A stretch of 64,000 nt of DNA from Oceanicola sp. 502str15 (GCF_024105635.1 NZ_WYDQ01000001.1:1426001-1490000); one strand, 5' to 3'. Shown: positions 28,051 through 38,852, counted from the stretch's first letter. Notes: generated by a model not told the origin, from the letters alone. Made by a program: numbers and translations.

Positions 28051-29103
28051 ATGACCACGCCTTCCTCCTCCTCCTCTCCCGACGGGCCAGAGACCGCGCG
28101 CCAAGGTGCCGAGCGCCGTGCCAGCTATGGCTGCCACGTGTTCAGCGGGGCCGATCTGCATGTGACCTCGGGCGCCAACCTCGGCGACACCCTCGGCCCG
28201 GTCGACGAGCTGTGCGAGGGCGACACCTACGGGCTGGCCGAAGAGGCAGAAGTGTCGAAGCTGGCGCTGATCACCGAGGCTGGGCGGCTTCTGGTTGCGC
28301 CCGACAGCGAGCTTGGCCGCGTCGGCGAGGCCGTGACCCTTGCCGGGCGGCTCACCTTCATGGGCGGCGACGGCGGCGGCATGGACCTGCTGGTCATCGA
28401 ACTGCCCGGCGCCGAGGGCGAAACCCGCCATTTCCTGCCGCTCGAACCTATGGAGCCGCGCGTCGACTATGCGCTCATCGGCGTCTCCGACGAACCGGGC
28501 GAGGTGCAGCTTTCCGACCTCACCTCCTTCGCCTTCGCCCGCGGCACCGCCATCACCCTCGCCTCCGGGGCGCAAAAGCCGGTGGAAGAGCTCGCGCCCG
28601 GCGAGCGCGTCCTGACCCGCGACCACGGCGCCCAGCCCGTCCGCTGGATCGGCACCCAGACCGTGCGCGCCGTCGGGGCCTATGCGCCGGTGGTCATCAC
28701 CAAGGACACGCTCGGCAACGCCGCCGACCTGATCCTGAGTCAGCACCAGCGCCTCTTCGTCTACCAGCGCGGCGCCGACCGCGTGACCGAAACCGCCGAA
28801 ATGCTGGTGAAGGCCGCGCTGCTGGTCGATGACGACGCGGTCTTTGTCCGCAAGGGCGGTTTCGTCGATTACTTCACCCTGGTCTTCGACCATCACGAGG
28901 TAATCTACGCCGAGTGCATCCCCGTGGAATCCCTCGAGCTTTCGCCCGACACAAGGCACAGCCTGCCCGGCGAGATCGCTGCGGGGATCGAAGCCGAGTT
29001 CGGCGACCTTGCCCATACCCCGGCCTTTGGCACCGAACTCTCGGGCGATCGGATCGACCCGGAGAAACGACGCAGGATCTTCAAGGGCAGCGCGGGGCGT
29101 TAA
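28051..29103 (+). CDS. Hint-domain protein with missing catalytic cysteine
   Basis: The 350-aa protein has an N-terminal beta-rich region with no recognised domain and a C-terminal Hedgehog/intein (Hint) domain, about residues 165-315, from SFAFARGTAITLASGAQKP through VLTRDHGAQPVRWIG and LSQHQRLFVYQ to FDHHEVIYAECIPVESL. In related Roseobacter Hint proteins the domain starts CFxxGT. Here the Cys position appears to be Ala, so autoprocessing is doubtful. The ATG at 28051 is chosen over ATG 28009 and 27985 only because it leaves a usual length. Confidence 0.75.
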   Translation: MTTPSSSSSPDGPETARQGAERRASYGCHVFSGADLHVTSGANLGDTLGPVDELCEGDTYGLAEEAEVSKLALITEAGRLLVAPDSELGRVGEAVTLAGRLTFMGGDGGGMDLLVIELPGAEGETRHFLPLEPMEPRVDYALIGVSDEPGEVQLSDLTSFAFARGTAITLASGAQKPVEELAPGERVLTRDHGAQPVRWIGTQTVRAVGAYAPVVITKDTLGNAADLILSQHQRLFVYQRGADRVTETAEMLVKAALLVDDDAVFVRKGGFVDYFTLVFDHHEVIYAECIPVESLELSPDTRHSLPGEIAAGIEAEFGDLAHTPAFGTELSGDRIDPEKRRRIFKGSAGR

Positions 29104-29178
29104 CCTTTTATACAGCTTTGTCAGCAAGGCTCTCAGCGGTTATCTTTCCCCAGCGATACCTTGGGGAAGGGACACGCG

Positions 29179-29811
29179 ATGAACAAGGGTCAGCCCACCC
29201 GCAAGAGCGAGATCGTCGCCGCCGCCTTCGAGGCCCTCATGGCCGAGGGGCTGCCGATGCTGTCTTACGATACCATCGCGCGGCGCGGCGCCCTGTCGCG
29301 CCAGTTGATCCGCTATCACTACCCCGAGCCTGAAGACCTGATGATCGACCTCTGCGACCATCTCGCCGGGCTCTACCGCGAGGCGCTGATTTCAGAGGTG
29401 ATGAAACGCGAGGGTGCGGCCCGCTTGCGCTGTTTCTTCGATTTCTACTTCGACCTGATCGAGGGCAACCTCAAACCTCGTGACGATCAGGTCTACGACG
29501 CCATGATGTCGCTCTCCGCCGGCAGCCCCCGCATCCGCACCAACCTGCGCAGCCAGTATTCGCTGCTCGGGCAGGTGCTCTCCCACGAGCTGGAGTTGGA
29601 ATACCCCGCTCTCGGCTCGCAGGGGGCGCAGGAGCTGTCCTGGCTCTTCGTCAGCCTCATGTACGGCCACTGGAAGATGGTGGCCTCCCTCGGCTTTTCC
29701 GGCGAACACCGCCGCGTCACCCGCGCCGCCATCGACCGGCTGATCGAGTCGTACCTCGCCCGCCCCACCGAGGCGGGGCCGAAAATCTGGTCCGCCCCCG
29801 CGAAAGACTGA
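29179..29811 (+). CDS. TetR-family transcriptional regulator
   Basis: The 210-aa protein has an N-terminal helix-turn-helix (residues about 10-55: IVAAAFEALMAEG, LSYDTIARRGALSRQLIRYHYP) and a helical ligand-binding region to the C-terminus. It lies 75 nt after the Hint gene. A perfect 7+1+7 palindrome follows its stop at 29812-29826, which could be its own operator or that of the next gene. The ATG at 29179 sits behind GGGGAAGGGA. Confidence 0.87.
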   Translation: MNKGQPTRKSEIVAAAFEALMAEGLPMLSYDTIARRGALSRQLIRYHYPEPEDLMIDLCDHLAGLYREALISEVMKREGAARLRCFFDFYFDLIEGNLKPRDDQVYDAMMSLSAGSPRIRTNLRSQYSLLGQVLSHELELEYPALGSQGAQELSWLFVSLMYGHWKMVASLGFSGEHRRVTRAAIDRLIESYLARPTEAGPKIWSAPAKD

Positions 29812-30167
29812 TTTTCGGTCCGAAAAACTTGCCCTGGCGGAAGGCCCGAAAGCCAAATCTTCCCTGCCCGCGAGCCTGGCCCGCGGGCCTTTCGAACCGA
29901 AAACCACCCCTCGGAAAGATTGACAGAACCCCCTTGTTTTGCTGCCCTTGCGTCATTGATTGAAACCGGGCGTGGAGAACCGATAACCGCCGCGATTACG
30001 ACCCGATGGGCAATTTCTGCCCACCCCTCAAAAGCAGCCACGCAGATACCGTTTTCCGACGGACCCGCCCGGCATCTTTTCCTCTACCGGCGGCAGCGGT
30101 CCAACGCGAAACACAGATGCCAGCCACCCTGCGCTGCCTCCAACCACGGGAAGGACATTAGGAAATA
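29812..30167. other. 356-nt gene-free region with palindromes
   Basis: TTTTCGG 29812-29818 pairs with CCGAAAA 29820-29826 directly after the TetR stop. Further CCGAAAA or close half-sites lie at 29779-29785 and 29898-29904. A hairpin pairs 30007-30012 with 30018-30023. A TTGACA at 29920-29925 lacks a convincing -10 hexamer. I see no open frame; it is probably the regulatory leader of the 30168 gene. Confidence 0.5.
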
Positions 30168-30716
30168 ATGAGTATCAATGCCTCCACGCCACTGGGCGTC
30201 ATGAGCTTTTTCTTCATCACCCTCTGCCAGAAAGACAAGCATTTCCCCGCCGAGCTGTCCCGCCGCCTGCCGCAGCTCTCCCCCCTCCTCGCCATCCGGA
30301 TCGGGGCGATCCTAGACAACTGCGCCTTCCATGGCATCATCCGCCGCGACGCCGTCACCTGGAGCATCGGCGGTAGCTACCCCAGCAACCTGACCATCGG
30401 CCAAAGCTCCATGCAGCAGGTCGCCAATGACGTGCGCTTTGGCCTGAAGCCGCTGCGCATCGACGTGTCGTTGCAGGAAGCCATGAAGACCTGCCAGTCC
30501 ATCACCAATGACGCGATGATGCTCGGCATCGGCAAGATCACCGATGCGATGGACGGCACCCTCGCCAACCTCTCGGCCGTCTACAAGGACGGCAAGAAGT
30601 ACTGGACCTACGGCGGCAAACCCCTGATCGAGAAGGGCCCGGTGCTGACCGAGCTCAACAAGAAGATCATCAACTACGACGGCAATCTGGTGGATCTCTT
30701 CATTCTGGCGATCTGA
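30168..30716 (+). CDS. Unrecognised 182-aa protein
   Basis: No domain is recognised. The predicted product has a hydrophobic start (LGVMSFFFITLCQKDKHFP), a basic middle (RRLPQLSPLLAIRIGAIL), a Ser/Thr-rich stretch and a Lys-rich end (YKDGKKYWTYGGKPLIEKG). The ATG at 30168 is preceded by TTAGGA at a good distance. Codon use is close to the chromosome average apart from the start. The stop abuts the stop of the next, convergent gene with no base between. Confidence 0.7.
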   Translation: MSINASTPLGVMSFFFITLCQKDKHFPAELSRRLPQLSPLLAIRIGAILDNCAFHGIIRRDAVTWSIGGSYPSNLTIGQSSMQQVANDVRFGLKPLRIDVSLQEAMKTCQSITNDAMMLGIGKITDAMDGTLANLSAVYKDGKKYWTYGGKPLIEKGPVLTELNKKIINYDGNLVDLFILAI

Positions 30717-30995
30717 CTACCCCCGCAGCGCCTCGATCAGCTCTTCCTTGGTCATCTCGCTGCGTCCCGAGATATCCAGCTCCTGCGCCCGCTCATAGAG
30801 CTCGGCCGCCGTCCATGCCTCGTAGGGCGGCGCCTTGCCCCCCTTCTCGCTCGGGTCCATGTCGGGGTTGGCCTGCGCATTCGCGATCCGCGCCGACTTT
30901 TCCTTGGAGTAGCCCTTGTCGCGCAGCGCCTCGTAGGTGTCGTGGTCCTTCACGCTCGGGCCGGGATCTTCGCGGGTGTCATCACTCTTCGCCAT
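30717..30995 (-). CDS. Small acidic protein with Rho-N/SAP-like C-terminus
   Basis: The 92-aa protein begins with a charged segment (KSDDTREDPGPSVKDHDTYEALRDKGYSKEKSARIANAQANP) resembling a small family often found fused or next to Rho N-terminal-like domains, and ends EAWTAAELYERAQELDISGRSEMTKEELIEALRG, a helix-extended-loop-helix like Rho-N/SAP that may bind nucleic acid. AAGGAGAT precedes ATG 30995. It is divergent from prfC. Confidence 0.8.
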   Translation of the reverse strand: MAKSDDTREDPGPSVKDHDTYEALRDKGYSKEKSARIANAQANPDMDPSEKGGKAPPYEAWTAAELYERAQELDISGRSEMTKEELIEALRG

Positions 30996-31065
30996 CTCGC
31001 ATCTCCTTTGGCTCCTCAACGCCCATGCCCGCTTGCCGTTCCCGCCCGGCATGGTAGAGAGCGCC

Positions 31066-32660
<1,595 letters not shown>

Positions 32661-32664
<4 letters not shown>

Positions 32665-32682
32665 GGCGGGACTTGTCCCGCC
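32661..32682. repeat. GTAGGG-type REP-like hairpin after prfC
   Basis: GGCGGGA 32665-32671 pairs with TCCCGCC 32676-32682 around CTTG, followed by TTCCC. It starts inside the prfC stop region and separates it from the convergent beta-lactamase-like gene. The GTAGGGYGGG lead-in matches the hairpin at 23039. Confidence 0.55.
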
Positions 32683-32698
32683 TTCCCTGCCCCGCGGG

Positions 32699-33685
32699 CT
32701 AGGCCCCGGCGATCACCTCTTCCACCAGGCTCTGAAGGGCACCGAAGTATCCGCCGCTCCGGGCCGGCTGGTTCGGGTCCGAGGTGATGACCACCACCAC
32801 CTCCGCCTCCGGGCACACCGCCAGCACCTGCCCGCCATAGCCCCGCGCCAGCCCGTAGCTCATGCCCCCGGCCTCGCCCAGAAACCAGCCGTAGCCATAG
32901 CCCAGACCCGACCACGGCGAGCGGGTGCGTGCAACGAAGCTGCGGGTAATCCAATCCGCGCTCACCAGCCGCGCGCCCTCGTGCATCCCGCCTGCAAGGA
33001 TCATCTCTCCGAAGCGGGCAAGCCCGTCCGGCGAAACCGCCATCTCGTTGCCCCCGAGGTAGTAGCCCTGCGGATCGCGGGTCCATCGCGGCACCTCGCC
33101 AAGCACCGCCCCGAGCCGGTCGCGCATCAGCGCCAGCAGGCTTTCGCCCGACACCTCAGCCAGCACCGCCCCCAGCACATGGGTCGAGCCGGTCGAATAC
33201 AGCATCCGCCCGCCGGGCTCGGCCACCATCTCGCGCCCCAGCGCGTTGGCCACCCAGTTCCGGCTGGCGACCCAGCCGCCGTAGTTCGCGCCCGAAGTCC
33301 GCTCGAGCCCCGCGCGCAGCGTCACCAGATCCTCCAGCGTGATGTCGGCCACCTCCTCCGCCGCCTCCGCCGGAATCAGCCCCGGGGCAACTTCGCCCAG
33401 GCCTGCCGACACGCCCGGCACCTCGCCACGGTCGAGCGCGCAGCCCAGAAGGGTGGCCACAAGGGTCTTGGAGGCCGATTTCACGTTCACCGGCATCGCC
33501 ACCCCCGGCCCGCGAAACACCTCTTCCACCACCCGCACGCCGCCCCGCTGCACCAGCAGCGTCCGCATCTGCTCATGCGCCTGCGCCCTCGCGACCAGCG
33601 AGGGCTGTGCCTCCTGAGCAAACAGGGGCCGCGACAGCAGCAGGCAAGCAGGGGCGGCAAGAAGGCTTCGGCGTGTGATCATCAT
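32699..33685 (-). CDS. Serine beta-lactamase-like hydrolase, probable Tat export
   Basis: The 328-aa protein is in the class C beta-lactamase/esterase superfamily (Pfam Beta-lactamase). It has an N-terminal TRRSLLAAPACLLLSRPLFAQ signal with paired arginines suggesting Tat export, the catalytic Ser-x-x-Lys as KSASKT near residue 70, the YSTGS motif in the position of the YxN triad, and a C-terminal GYGGQVL. It may be an esterase or peptidase acting in the periplasm. The ATG at 33685 is followed by a second ATG. Confidence 0.85.
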   Translation of the reverse strand: MMITRRSLLAAPACLLLSRPLFAQEAQPSLVARAQAHEQMRTLLVQRGGVRVVEEVFRGPGVAMPVNVKSASKTLVATLLGCALDRGEVPGVSAGLGEVAPGLIPAEAAEEVADITLEDLVTLRAGLERTSGANYGGWVASRNWVANALGREMVAEPGGRMLYSTGSTHVLGAVLAEVSGESLLALMRDRLGAVLGEVPRWTRDPQGYYLGGNEMAVSPDGLARFGEMILAGGMHEGARLVSADWITRSFVARTRSPWSGLGYGYGWFLGEAGGMSYGLARGYGGQVLAVCPEAEVVVVITSDPNQPARSGGYFGALQSLVEEVIAGA

Positions 33686-33789
33686 ACCGCCAGATTTGCG
33701 GCCCTTGCGCCTCAGGCCAACAAACCTTTTTGTGAGCGCGTAGGCATCGCCGCTTTCCTGCGTAGAATGCGCCAAGGAGACAGAGAGAG

Positions 33790-34617
33790 ATGACAGAGCT
33801 TACCCGCCGCACCCTGCTGGCCGGCCTCGCCGCCTTTGCCGCCCTGCCCGCGCAGGGCGCCACCGTGCGGCGCGACGTTGCCTATGGCCCCGACCCGCTG
33901 CACCGCTACGACGTCTACCTGCCCGAAAGCCCCTCGGCCGCGCCGCTGGTGGTTTTTCTGCACGGCGGCGGCTGGGCCTTTGGCGACAAGGGCAACGACA
34001 CTGTCTGGAAGGCGAAATCGGCGCATTACAACGCCCGCGGCATCGGCTTTGTGTCGGTCAACACCCGCCTCCTGCCCGAGGCCGACCCGATGCAGCAGGC
34101 CGCCGATCTTGCCCGCGCCCTCGCCCATGTGCAGCAGACCGCGCCGGGCTGGGGGGCCGATCCGTCGCGGCTCGCGCTCATGGGGCACTCCGCCGGGGCT
34201 CATCTGGTATCGCTTCTGGGGGCCGACCCGGGCCTTGCTCGCCGCTGGGGGGCCAGCACTTGGCGGGCGACCGTGGCGCTCGACACGGCGGTGTTCGACA
34301 CCGAGCGCTACATGGCCCGCAAGCCCTCGCGCATCCACCGCCGCGCCTTCGGCACCAGCCGCGCCTTCTGGCAGGACGCCTCGCCCTATGCACGGCTCGG
34401 CGCGGGCGCCACGCCCTTTCTTCTCGTCGCCTCCACCAAGCGCCCCGCCTCGCTCTCCGCCGCGCGCCAGTTCGCCCGCGCCGCCAAGGCCCGCAAGGTC
34501 GAGGCCGAGCTCTACGAGATCAACTATTCCCACGCCGCCATCAACGCCGCCCTCGGCATGCCGGGCCCCTATACGGATACAGTCGACGCATTCCTGAGCC
34601 GCCATGGTGTCGGCTGA
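33790..34617 (+). CDS. Alpha/beta hydrolase (HSL-like), probable Tat export
   Basis: The 275-aa protein has a signal TRRTLLAGLAAFAALPAQGA, an oxyanion HGGGW near residue 57, the nucleophile motif GHSAGAH near residue 131 and a C-terminal SHAAIN histidine. The HGGG plus GxSAG pattern fits hormone-sensitive-lipase-type esterases. Divergent from the beta-lactamase-like gene with a 104-nt gap. AAGGAG lies 10-15 nt upstream of ATG 33790. Confidence 0.87.
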   Translation: MTELTRRTLLAGLAAFAALPAQGATVRRDVAYGPDPLHRYDVYLPESPSAAPLVVFLHGGGWAFGDKGNDTVWKAKSAHYNARGIGFVSVNTRLLPEADPMQQAADLARALAHVQQTAPGWGADPSRLALMGHSAGAHLVSLLGADPGLARRWGASTWRATVALDTAVFDTERYMARKPSRIHRRAFGTSRAFWQDASPYARLGAGATPFLLVASTKRPASLSAARQFARAAKARKVEAELYEINYSHAAINAALGMPGPYTDTVDAFLSRHGVG

Positions 34618-34646
34618 TTGACCTCGTCGCAAAACTGCGCTAGTCC
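34618..34646 (+). promoter_or_regulatory. Promoter candidate for the DEAD-box gene
   Basis: TTGACC at 34618-34623 and TAGTCC at 34641-34646 are separated by 17 bp, about 98 nt before the helicase ATG. The -35 matches the tRNA and nuo promoters in this window; the -10 is weak. Confidence 0.45.
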
Positions 34647-34743
34647 GCGCTTGGCCTCACGATGCGCGTGCTGGCCAACGCGGGGCGCCTGAGCATTGCG
34701 TCCCAATCCCGCGGGGGCCCGTCCCCGCAAGACACGGACGTAC

Positions 34744-36234
34744 ATGACCAAATTTAGCGATCTGAAGCTGGACCCGAAGGTCCTCAAAGCCGTCGAAGAT
34801 GCCGGCTACGAAACTCCCACTCCCATTCAGGCCGGCGCCATCCCGCCCGCGCTCGAAGGCCGCGACGTGCTGGGCATCGCCCAGACCGGCACCGGCAAGA
34901 CCGCGAGCTTCACGCTCCCGATGATCTCGCTGCTGAAACGTGGCCGCGCCCGCGCCCGGATGCCGCGCTCACTCGTGCTGGCCCCCACCCGCGAACTCGC
35001 CGCTCAGGTGGCCGAGAACTTCGATATCTACGCCCAGCACACCAAGCTCACCAAGGCCCTGCTGATCGGCGGCGTCTCCTTCGGCGAGCAGGACAAGCTG
35101 ATCGACCGTGGAGTCGACGTGCTGATCGCCACACCCGGCCGCCTGCTCGACCATTTCGAGCGCGGCAAGCTGCTGCTGACCGGCGTGCAGATCATGGTGG
35201 TGGACGAGGCCGACCGAATGCTCGACATGGGGTTCATCCCCGACATCGAGAAGATCTTCCAGCTCACGCCCTTCACCCGGCAGACCCTGTTCTTCTCCGC
35301 CACCATGGCGCCAGAGATCGAGCGGATCACCAACACCTTCCTCTCCAATCCCGAGAAGGTCGAAGTGGCCCGCGCCGCGACAACCGGCGAGAACATCAAG
35401 CAGGGCGTGCTGATGTTCAAACCCTCCCGCCGCGACCGTGCCGCCACCGAAAAGCGCAAGGTCCTGCGCGAAATGATCGACGGCGAGGGCGAGGCCTGCA
35501 CCAACGCCATCATCTTCTGCAACCGCAAGGTTGATGTGGATGTGGTCGCCAAGTCGCTGAAGAAAAACGGCTATAACGCCGAGCCGATCCACGGTGACCT
35601 CGACCAGTCGCAGCGCATGCGCACGCTTGCGGGCTTCCGCGACGGTTCGATCCGCTTCCTCGTCGCCTCCGATGTCGCCGCCCGCGGGCTCGACATTCCG
35701 GCGGTGTCCCACGTGCTCAACTACGACGTGCCCAGCCACGCCGAAGACTACGTGCACCGCATCGGCCGCACCGGCCGTGCCGGGCGCTCCGGCACCGCGC
35801 TGATGATTTGTTCGCCCACGGACGAACGCAATCTCGCCGATATCGAGCGCCTCGTCCAAAACGAGATCCCGCGCCTCAATGCGCCCGACAGCAGCACTCC
35901 CGACAGCGCCCCTGCCCCCGAGGCACAGGACGGCGCTGCCGAGGAAAAGCCCAAGCGCAGCCGGTCCCGGTCGCGCCGGAAGAAGGAAGATGCACCCGCG
36001 GAGGCCCCCGTCGAAGAGGTCAGCGCCGTCGAAGCGCCTGCTGCACAGCCCGAAGAAGCCCCCGAGCGGGAAGAGCGCGAACCGCGCCGCCGCTCTCGTG
36101 GCGGACGCGGACGCAGCGACCGTTCCGATCGCTCCGAGCGCGGTGGCAACACCCCGCAGGGCCTTGGCGACCACCTGCCCGACTTCATCGCCCGCAGCTT
36201 CGAAGATCGCTCCGAAACGCCCGACCCGAGCTGA
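34744..36234 (+). CDS. DEAD-box ATP-dependent RNA helicase, RhlE-like
   Basis: The 496-aa enzyme has the Q motif PTPIQAGAIP, motif I AQTGTGKT, Ia PTRELAAQ, II VDEADRMLDMGF, III FFSATM, and motif VI HRIGRTGRAGRSG. After about residue 380 comes a charged, low-complexity tail rich in Arg, Glu, Pro and Ser (RSRSRSRRKKED, REEREPRRRSRGGRGRSDRS). Such tails bind RNA in RhlE-type helicases of ribosome assembly and RNA decay. RNase J lies convergent 158 nt downstream. Confidence 0.92.
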   Translation: MTKFSDLKLDPKVLKAVEDAGYETPTPIQAGAIPPALEGRDVLGIAQTGTGKTASFTLPMISLLKRGRARARMPRSLVLAPTRELAAQVAENFDIYAQHTKLTKALLIGGVSFGEQDKLIDRGVDVLIATPGRLLDHFERGKLLLTGVQIMVVDEADRMLDMGFIPDIEKIFQLTPFTRQTLFFSATMAPEIERITNTFLSNPEKVEVARAATTGENIKQGVLMFKPSRRDRAATEKRKVLREMIDGEGEACTNAIIFCNRKVDVDVVAKSLKKNGYNAEPIHGDLDQSQRMRTLAGFRDGSIRFLVASDVAARGLDIPAVSHVLNYDVPSHAEDYVHRIGRTGRAGRSGTALMICSPTDERNLADIERLVQNEIPRLNAPDSSTPDSAPAPEAQDGAAEEKPKRSRSRSRRKKEDAPAEAPVEEVSAVEAPAAQPEEAPEREEREPRRRSRGGRGRSDRSDRSERGGNTPQGLGDHLPDFIARSFEDRSETPDPS

Positions 36235-36247
36235 CGGCCGCAAAAAA

Positions 36248-36285
36248 AGGGGCGGCACCCATATCCGGGTGCGCCCCTCTTTCTT
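36248..36285. terminator. Intrinsic terminator between helicase and rnj
   Basis: The 5' arm 36248-36260 pairs with 36267-36278 (12 bp, one bulge), followed by a TCTTTCTT run and preceded by seven A residues. The T-run serves the helicase; the A-run before it would serve rnj on the other strand. Confidence 0.75.
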
Positions 36286-36392
36286 CCCATTCGCAAACCT
36301 GAACGCGGAACCCGCCTTGCGGGCGCCCACCCCGGTCTGTCGCGCCGGGCAAGGCGTTCTGCGCCCTGCCCCGCTGCGCATGAGCACTCCGC

Positions 36393-38060
36393 TCAGGTCA
36401 GGCGGCTGATCACCACCACGACCTCGGGCTTCTTGCCGATCTCTTCCACCGAAGTCTGGCGCACGACCCGGCGCAGGCCCTCTTCGAGCTTGTCGTCGTC
36501 GGTCAACACCTTGTCGTCGGCCCGGCCCAGAAAGCCATCTGCCGCCGCCTCGATCAGTTCAACCAGCGAAGCTCGCGAGCGGCCCATCTCCGGCAGGCCC
36601 ACCAGCTCGGCCCAGGGCTCCCCAAGCGGCTCGTCGTTCTCGTCGAGGATCAGCGTCAGGAAGACCTGCCCGTTCAGCGCCACGCGGATACGGTCCCGCA
36701 CCACGCCATCCAGCGCCCCGATCTTCACCGAACCGTCCAGATAGGTGCGCCCGGTTTCGATGTATTCCACGATCTCGGGCTTTGGCCCGGTGAGGTCCAC
36801 CATCGAACCGTTCACCGCCACCACGGAGGGGATGCCCTTGGCCTCGCCCACCTTGGCATGTTCCCGCAGCATGCGGTGCTCGCCGTGCATGGGGATCAGC
36901 ATCTTGGGGTGCATCAGGTCATGCATCGCCTCGAGGTCGGGGCGGTTGGCATGGCCCGACACGTGATAGAGGTCGCTCCTGTCGTCGATCACATCCACGC
37001 CCATCTGCGAGAAGGCATTGACGATGCGCAGCACGCCGCGCTCGTTGCCGGGGATGGTCTTGGAGGAGAACAGAAAAGTATCGCCCTCCTTCATCGTCAG
37101 CCCCAAGAACTTGCCGCGCGAAAGCTGCGCCGAAGCCGCCCGCCGCTCGCCCTGGCTGCCGGTGACGATGAGCATGAGGTTCTCGCGGGGGATATCCACC
37201 GCCTCCTCGGGCGTGACCGTGTGCGGAAACTTCTCCAGCACGCCGGTGTCGATGGCCACCGCGACCATCCGCTTCATCGCCCGGCCCAGCAGGCACACGG
37301 AGCGGCCCGCCTTGGCACCGGCCTCGGCCAGCGTCTTCACCCGCGCCACGTTGGAGGCGAAGGTGGTGCACACGATCATGCCGCTCGCGCTCTTGACCAG
37401 CTCACCGAGCGCCGGGGGCAGCGTGGCCTCCGAGCGGCCCGGGTTGGGGCTCATGATGTTGGTGCTGTCGCAGGTCAGCGCCTGCACGCCCGGCTCGGCA
37501 ATCTCGTTCCACAGCTTGGGGTCAAAGGCCTCGCCCACCACCGGGTTGCCATCGAGCTTGAAGTCGCCCGTATGCACCACACGGCCCGCCGGGCTGTCGA
37601 TTACCAGCCCCGAGCTTTCGGGGATCGAGTGGCTGACCGGCACGAAGCTCACCTTGAACGGCCCCGCCTCGATCATCTCGGGGTAAGGGCCGACCGCATT
37701 CACATGCTCAACGTCTTGCCCCTGCTCATCCATCTTGCGCACCGCCAGCGCGGCGGTGAAGCGGCGGCAGTAGACTGGCGCGCGCAGGTCGGCCCAGAAG
37801 TGGCCGATGCCGCCCACATGGTCTTCGTGGCCGTGGGTGATGAAGATCGCGTCCAGCCGGTCGCGGTTCTCCTTCAGCCAGGTCATGTCGGGAAAGATCA
37901 GATCCACCCCCGGGGTGCCATCCATGTCGGGAAAGGTCACCCCGATATCGACCAGAATCAGCCGTTCCTTGCCCGGTTTGCCGTAGCCATAGACATAGGC
38001 ATTCATCCCCACCTCACCGGCCCCGCCGAGAGGAAGGTAGATCAACCGTTCGTCACTCAT
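36393..38060 (-). CDS. rnj: Ribonuclease J
   Basis: RNase J is a metallo-beta-lactamase-fold nuclease with 5'-3' exo and endo activity that dominates mRNA decay in alphaproteobacteria. The 555-aa protein has the zinc motif THGHEDHVGG near residues 75-84, the beta-CASP region (LMLIVTGSQGERRAA, YHVSGHANRPD) and the C-terminal domain. It is the last gene of the run nuoN-birA-coaX-rnj and overlaps coaX by four bases (ATGA). Confidence 0.94.
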   Translation of the reverse strand: MSDERLIYLPLGGAGEVGMNAYVYGYGKPGKERLILVDIGVTFPDMDGTPGVDLIFPDMTWLKENRDRLDAIFITHGHEDHVGGIGHFWADLRAPVYCRRFTAALAVRKMDEQGQDVEHVNAVGPYPEMIEAGPFKVSFVPVSHSIPESSGLVIDSPAGRVVHTGDFKLDGNPVVGEAFDPKLWNEIAEPGVQALTCDSTNIMSPNPGRSEATLPPALGELVKSASGMIVCTTFASNVARVKTLAEAGAKAGRSVCLLGRAMKRMVAVAIDTGVLEKFPHTVTPEEAVDIPRENLMLIVTGSQGERRAASAQLSRGKFLGLTMKEGDTFLFSSKTIPGNERGVLRIVNAFSQMGVDVIDDRSDLYHVSGHANRPDLEAMHDLMHPKMLIPMHGEHRMLREHAKVGEAKGIPSVVAVNGSMVDLTGPKPEIVEYIETGRTYLDGSVKIGALDGVVRDRIRVALNGQVFLTLILDENDEPLGEPWAELVGLPEMGRSRASLVELIEAAADGFLGRADDKVLTDDDKLEEGLRRVVRQTSVEEIGKKPEVVVVISRLT

Positions 38061-38842
38061 TCAGTCTGCCCCGCTTGGCTCATGTTGTGGGCATGGATCA
38101 CCGTAAGCCCATGCATCGTCAGATCGTCTTCAAATGCGTCAAAACGGGCATGTCCCATCTGAAACAGCGGCGCAAGCCCGCCGGTCGATATCACCCGCAT
38201 TTCACCGCCATATTCGGCCTTTATCTGGTCGCAGATGCCGTTGACGAGCCCGACGTAGCCCCAGAAAACCCCCGATTGCATGCAGGCCACCGTATTGGTG
38301 CCGATCACCTTCTCCGGTTTGGTCACATCCACATGGGGCAGCGCGGCGGCGGCCATGTGCAGGGCTTCGAGGCTCAGGTTGACCCCCGGCGCAATGACAC
38401 CGCCGACGTAGGCCCCGTCCTGCGCCACCACGTCGAAGGTGGTCGCGGTGCCGAAATCCACCACGATCAGGTCTCCGCCATGCCGGTCGAAGGCGCCTGC
38501 CGTGTTCACCAGCCGGTCGGGGCCCACCGCCACGCCCGCATCCACGCGGGGCGCGACCGGCAGCTCGCAGCCGGGCTTGCCCACCACCATGGGGCGGCAA
38601 TTGAAATAGCGGTCGGAGAAGACCCGAAGGTTGAACACCACCCGCGGCACCGTCGATGAGATGATGACCGCGTCGATGTCGATCGCCACCTTGCGATGCT
38701 CCATTAGCTGGCTGAACCAGACCCAGTACTGATCCGCCGTGCGCTGGTGTTCCGAGGAGGTGCGCAGCGTGGCCACAAAGCTGTTTCCGTCCCAGACCGA
38801 AAAGACCGTGTTCGTGTTCCCGCAGTCGATGCAGAGCAGCAT
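38057..38842 (-). CDS. coaX: Type III pantothenate kinase
   Basis: The enzyme phosphorylates pantothenate, the first step of coenzyme A synthesis, and differs from CoaA in being ASKHA-fold and K+-dependent. The 261-aa protein has the phosphate-binding CIDCGNTNTVF, the central VDFGTATTFDVV and PGVNLSLEALH motifs. The start at 38842 follows GAGAGGG. It overlaps the rnj start. Confidence 0.93.
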   Translation of the reverse strand: MLLCIDCGNTNTVFSVWDGNSFVATLRTSSEHQRTADQYWVWFSQLMEHRKVAIDIDAVIISSTVPRVVFNLRVFSDRYFNCRPMVVGKPGCELPVAPRVDAGVAVGPDRLVNTAGAFDRHGGDLIVVDFGTATTFDVVAQDGAYVGGVIAPGVNLSLEALHMAAAALPHVDVTKPEKVIGTNTVACMQSGVFWGYVGLVNGICDQIKAEYGGEMRVISTGGLAPLFQMGHARFDAFEDDLTMHGLTVIHAHNMSQAGQTE

Positions 38843-38852
38843 GGGCGCCCTC

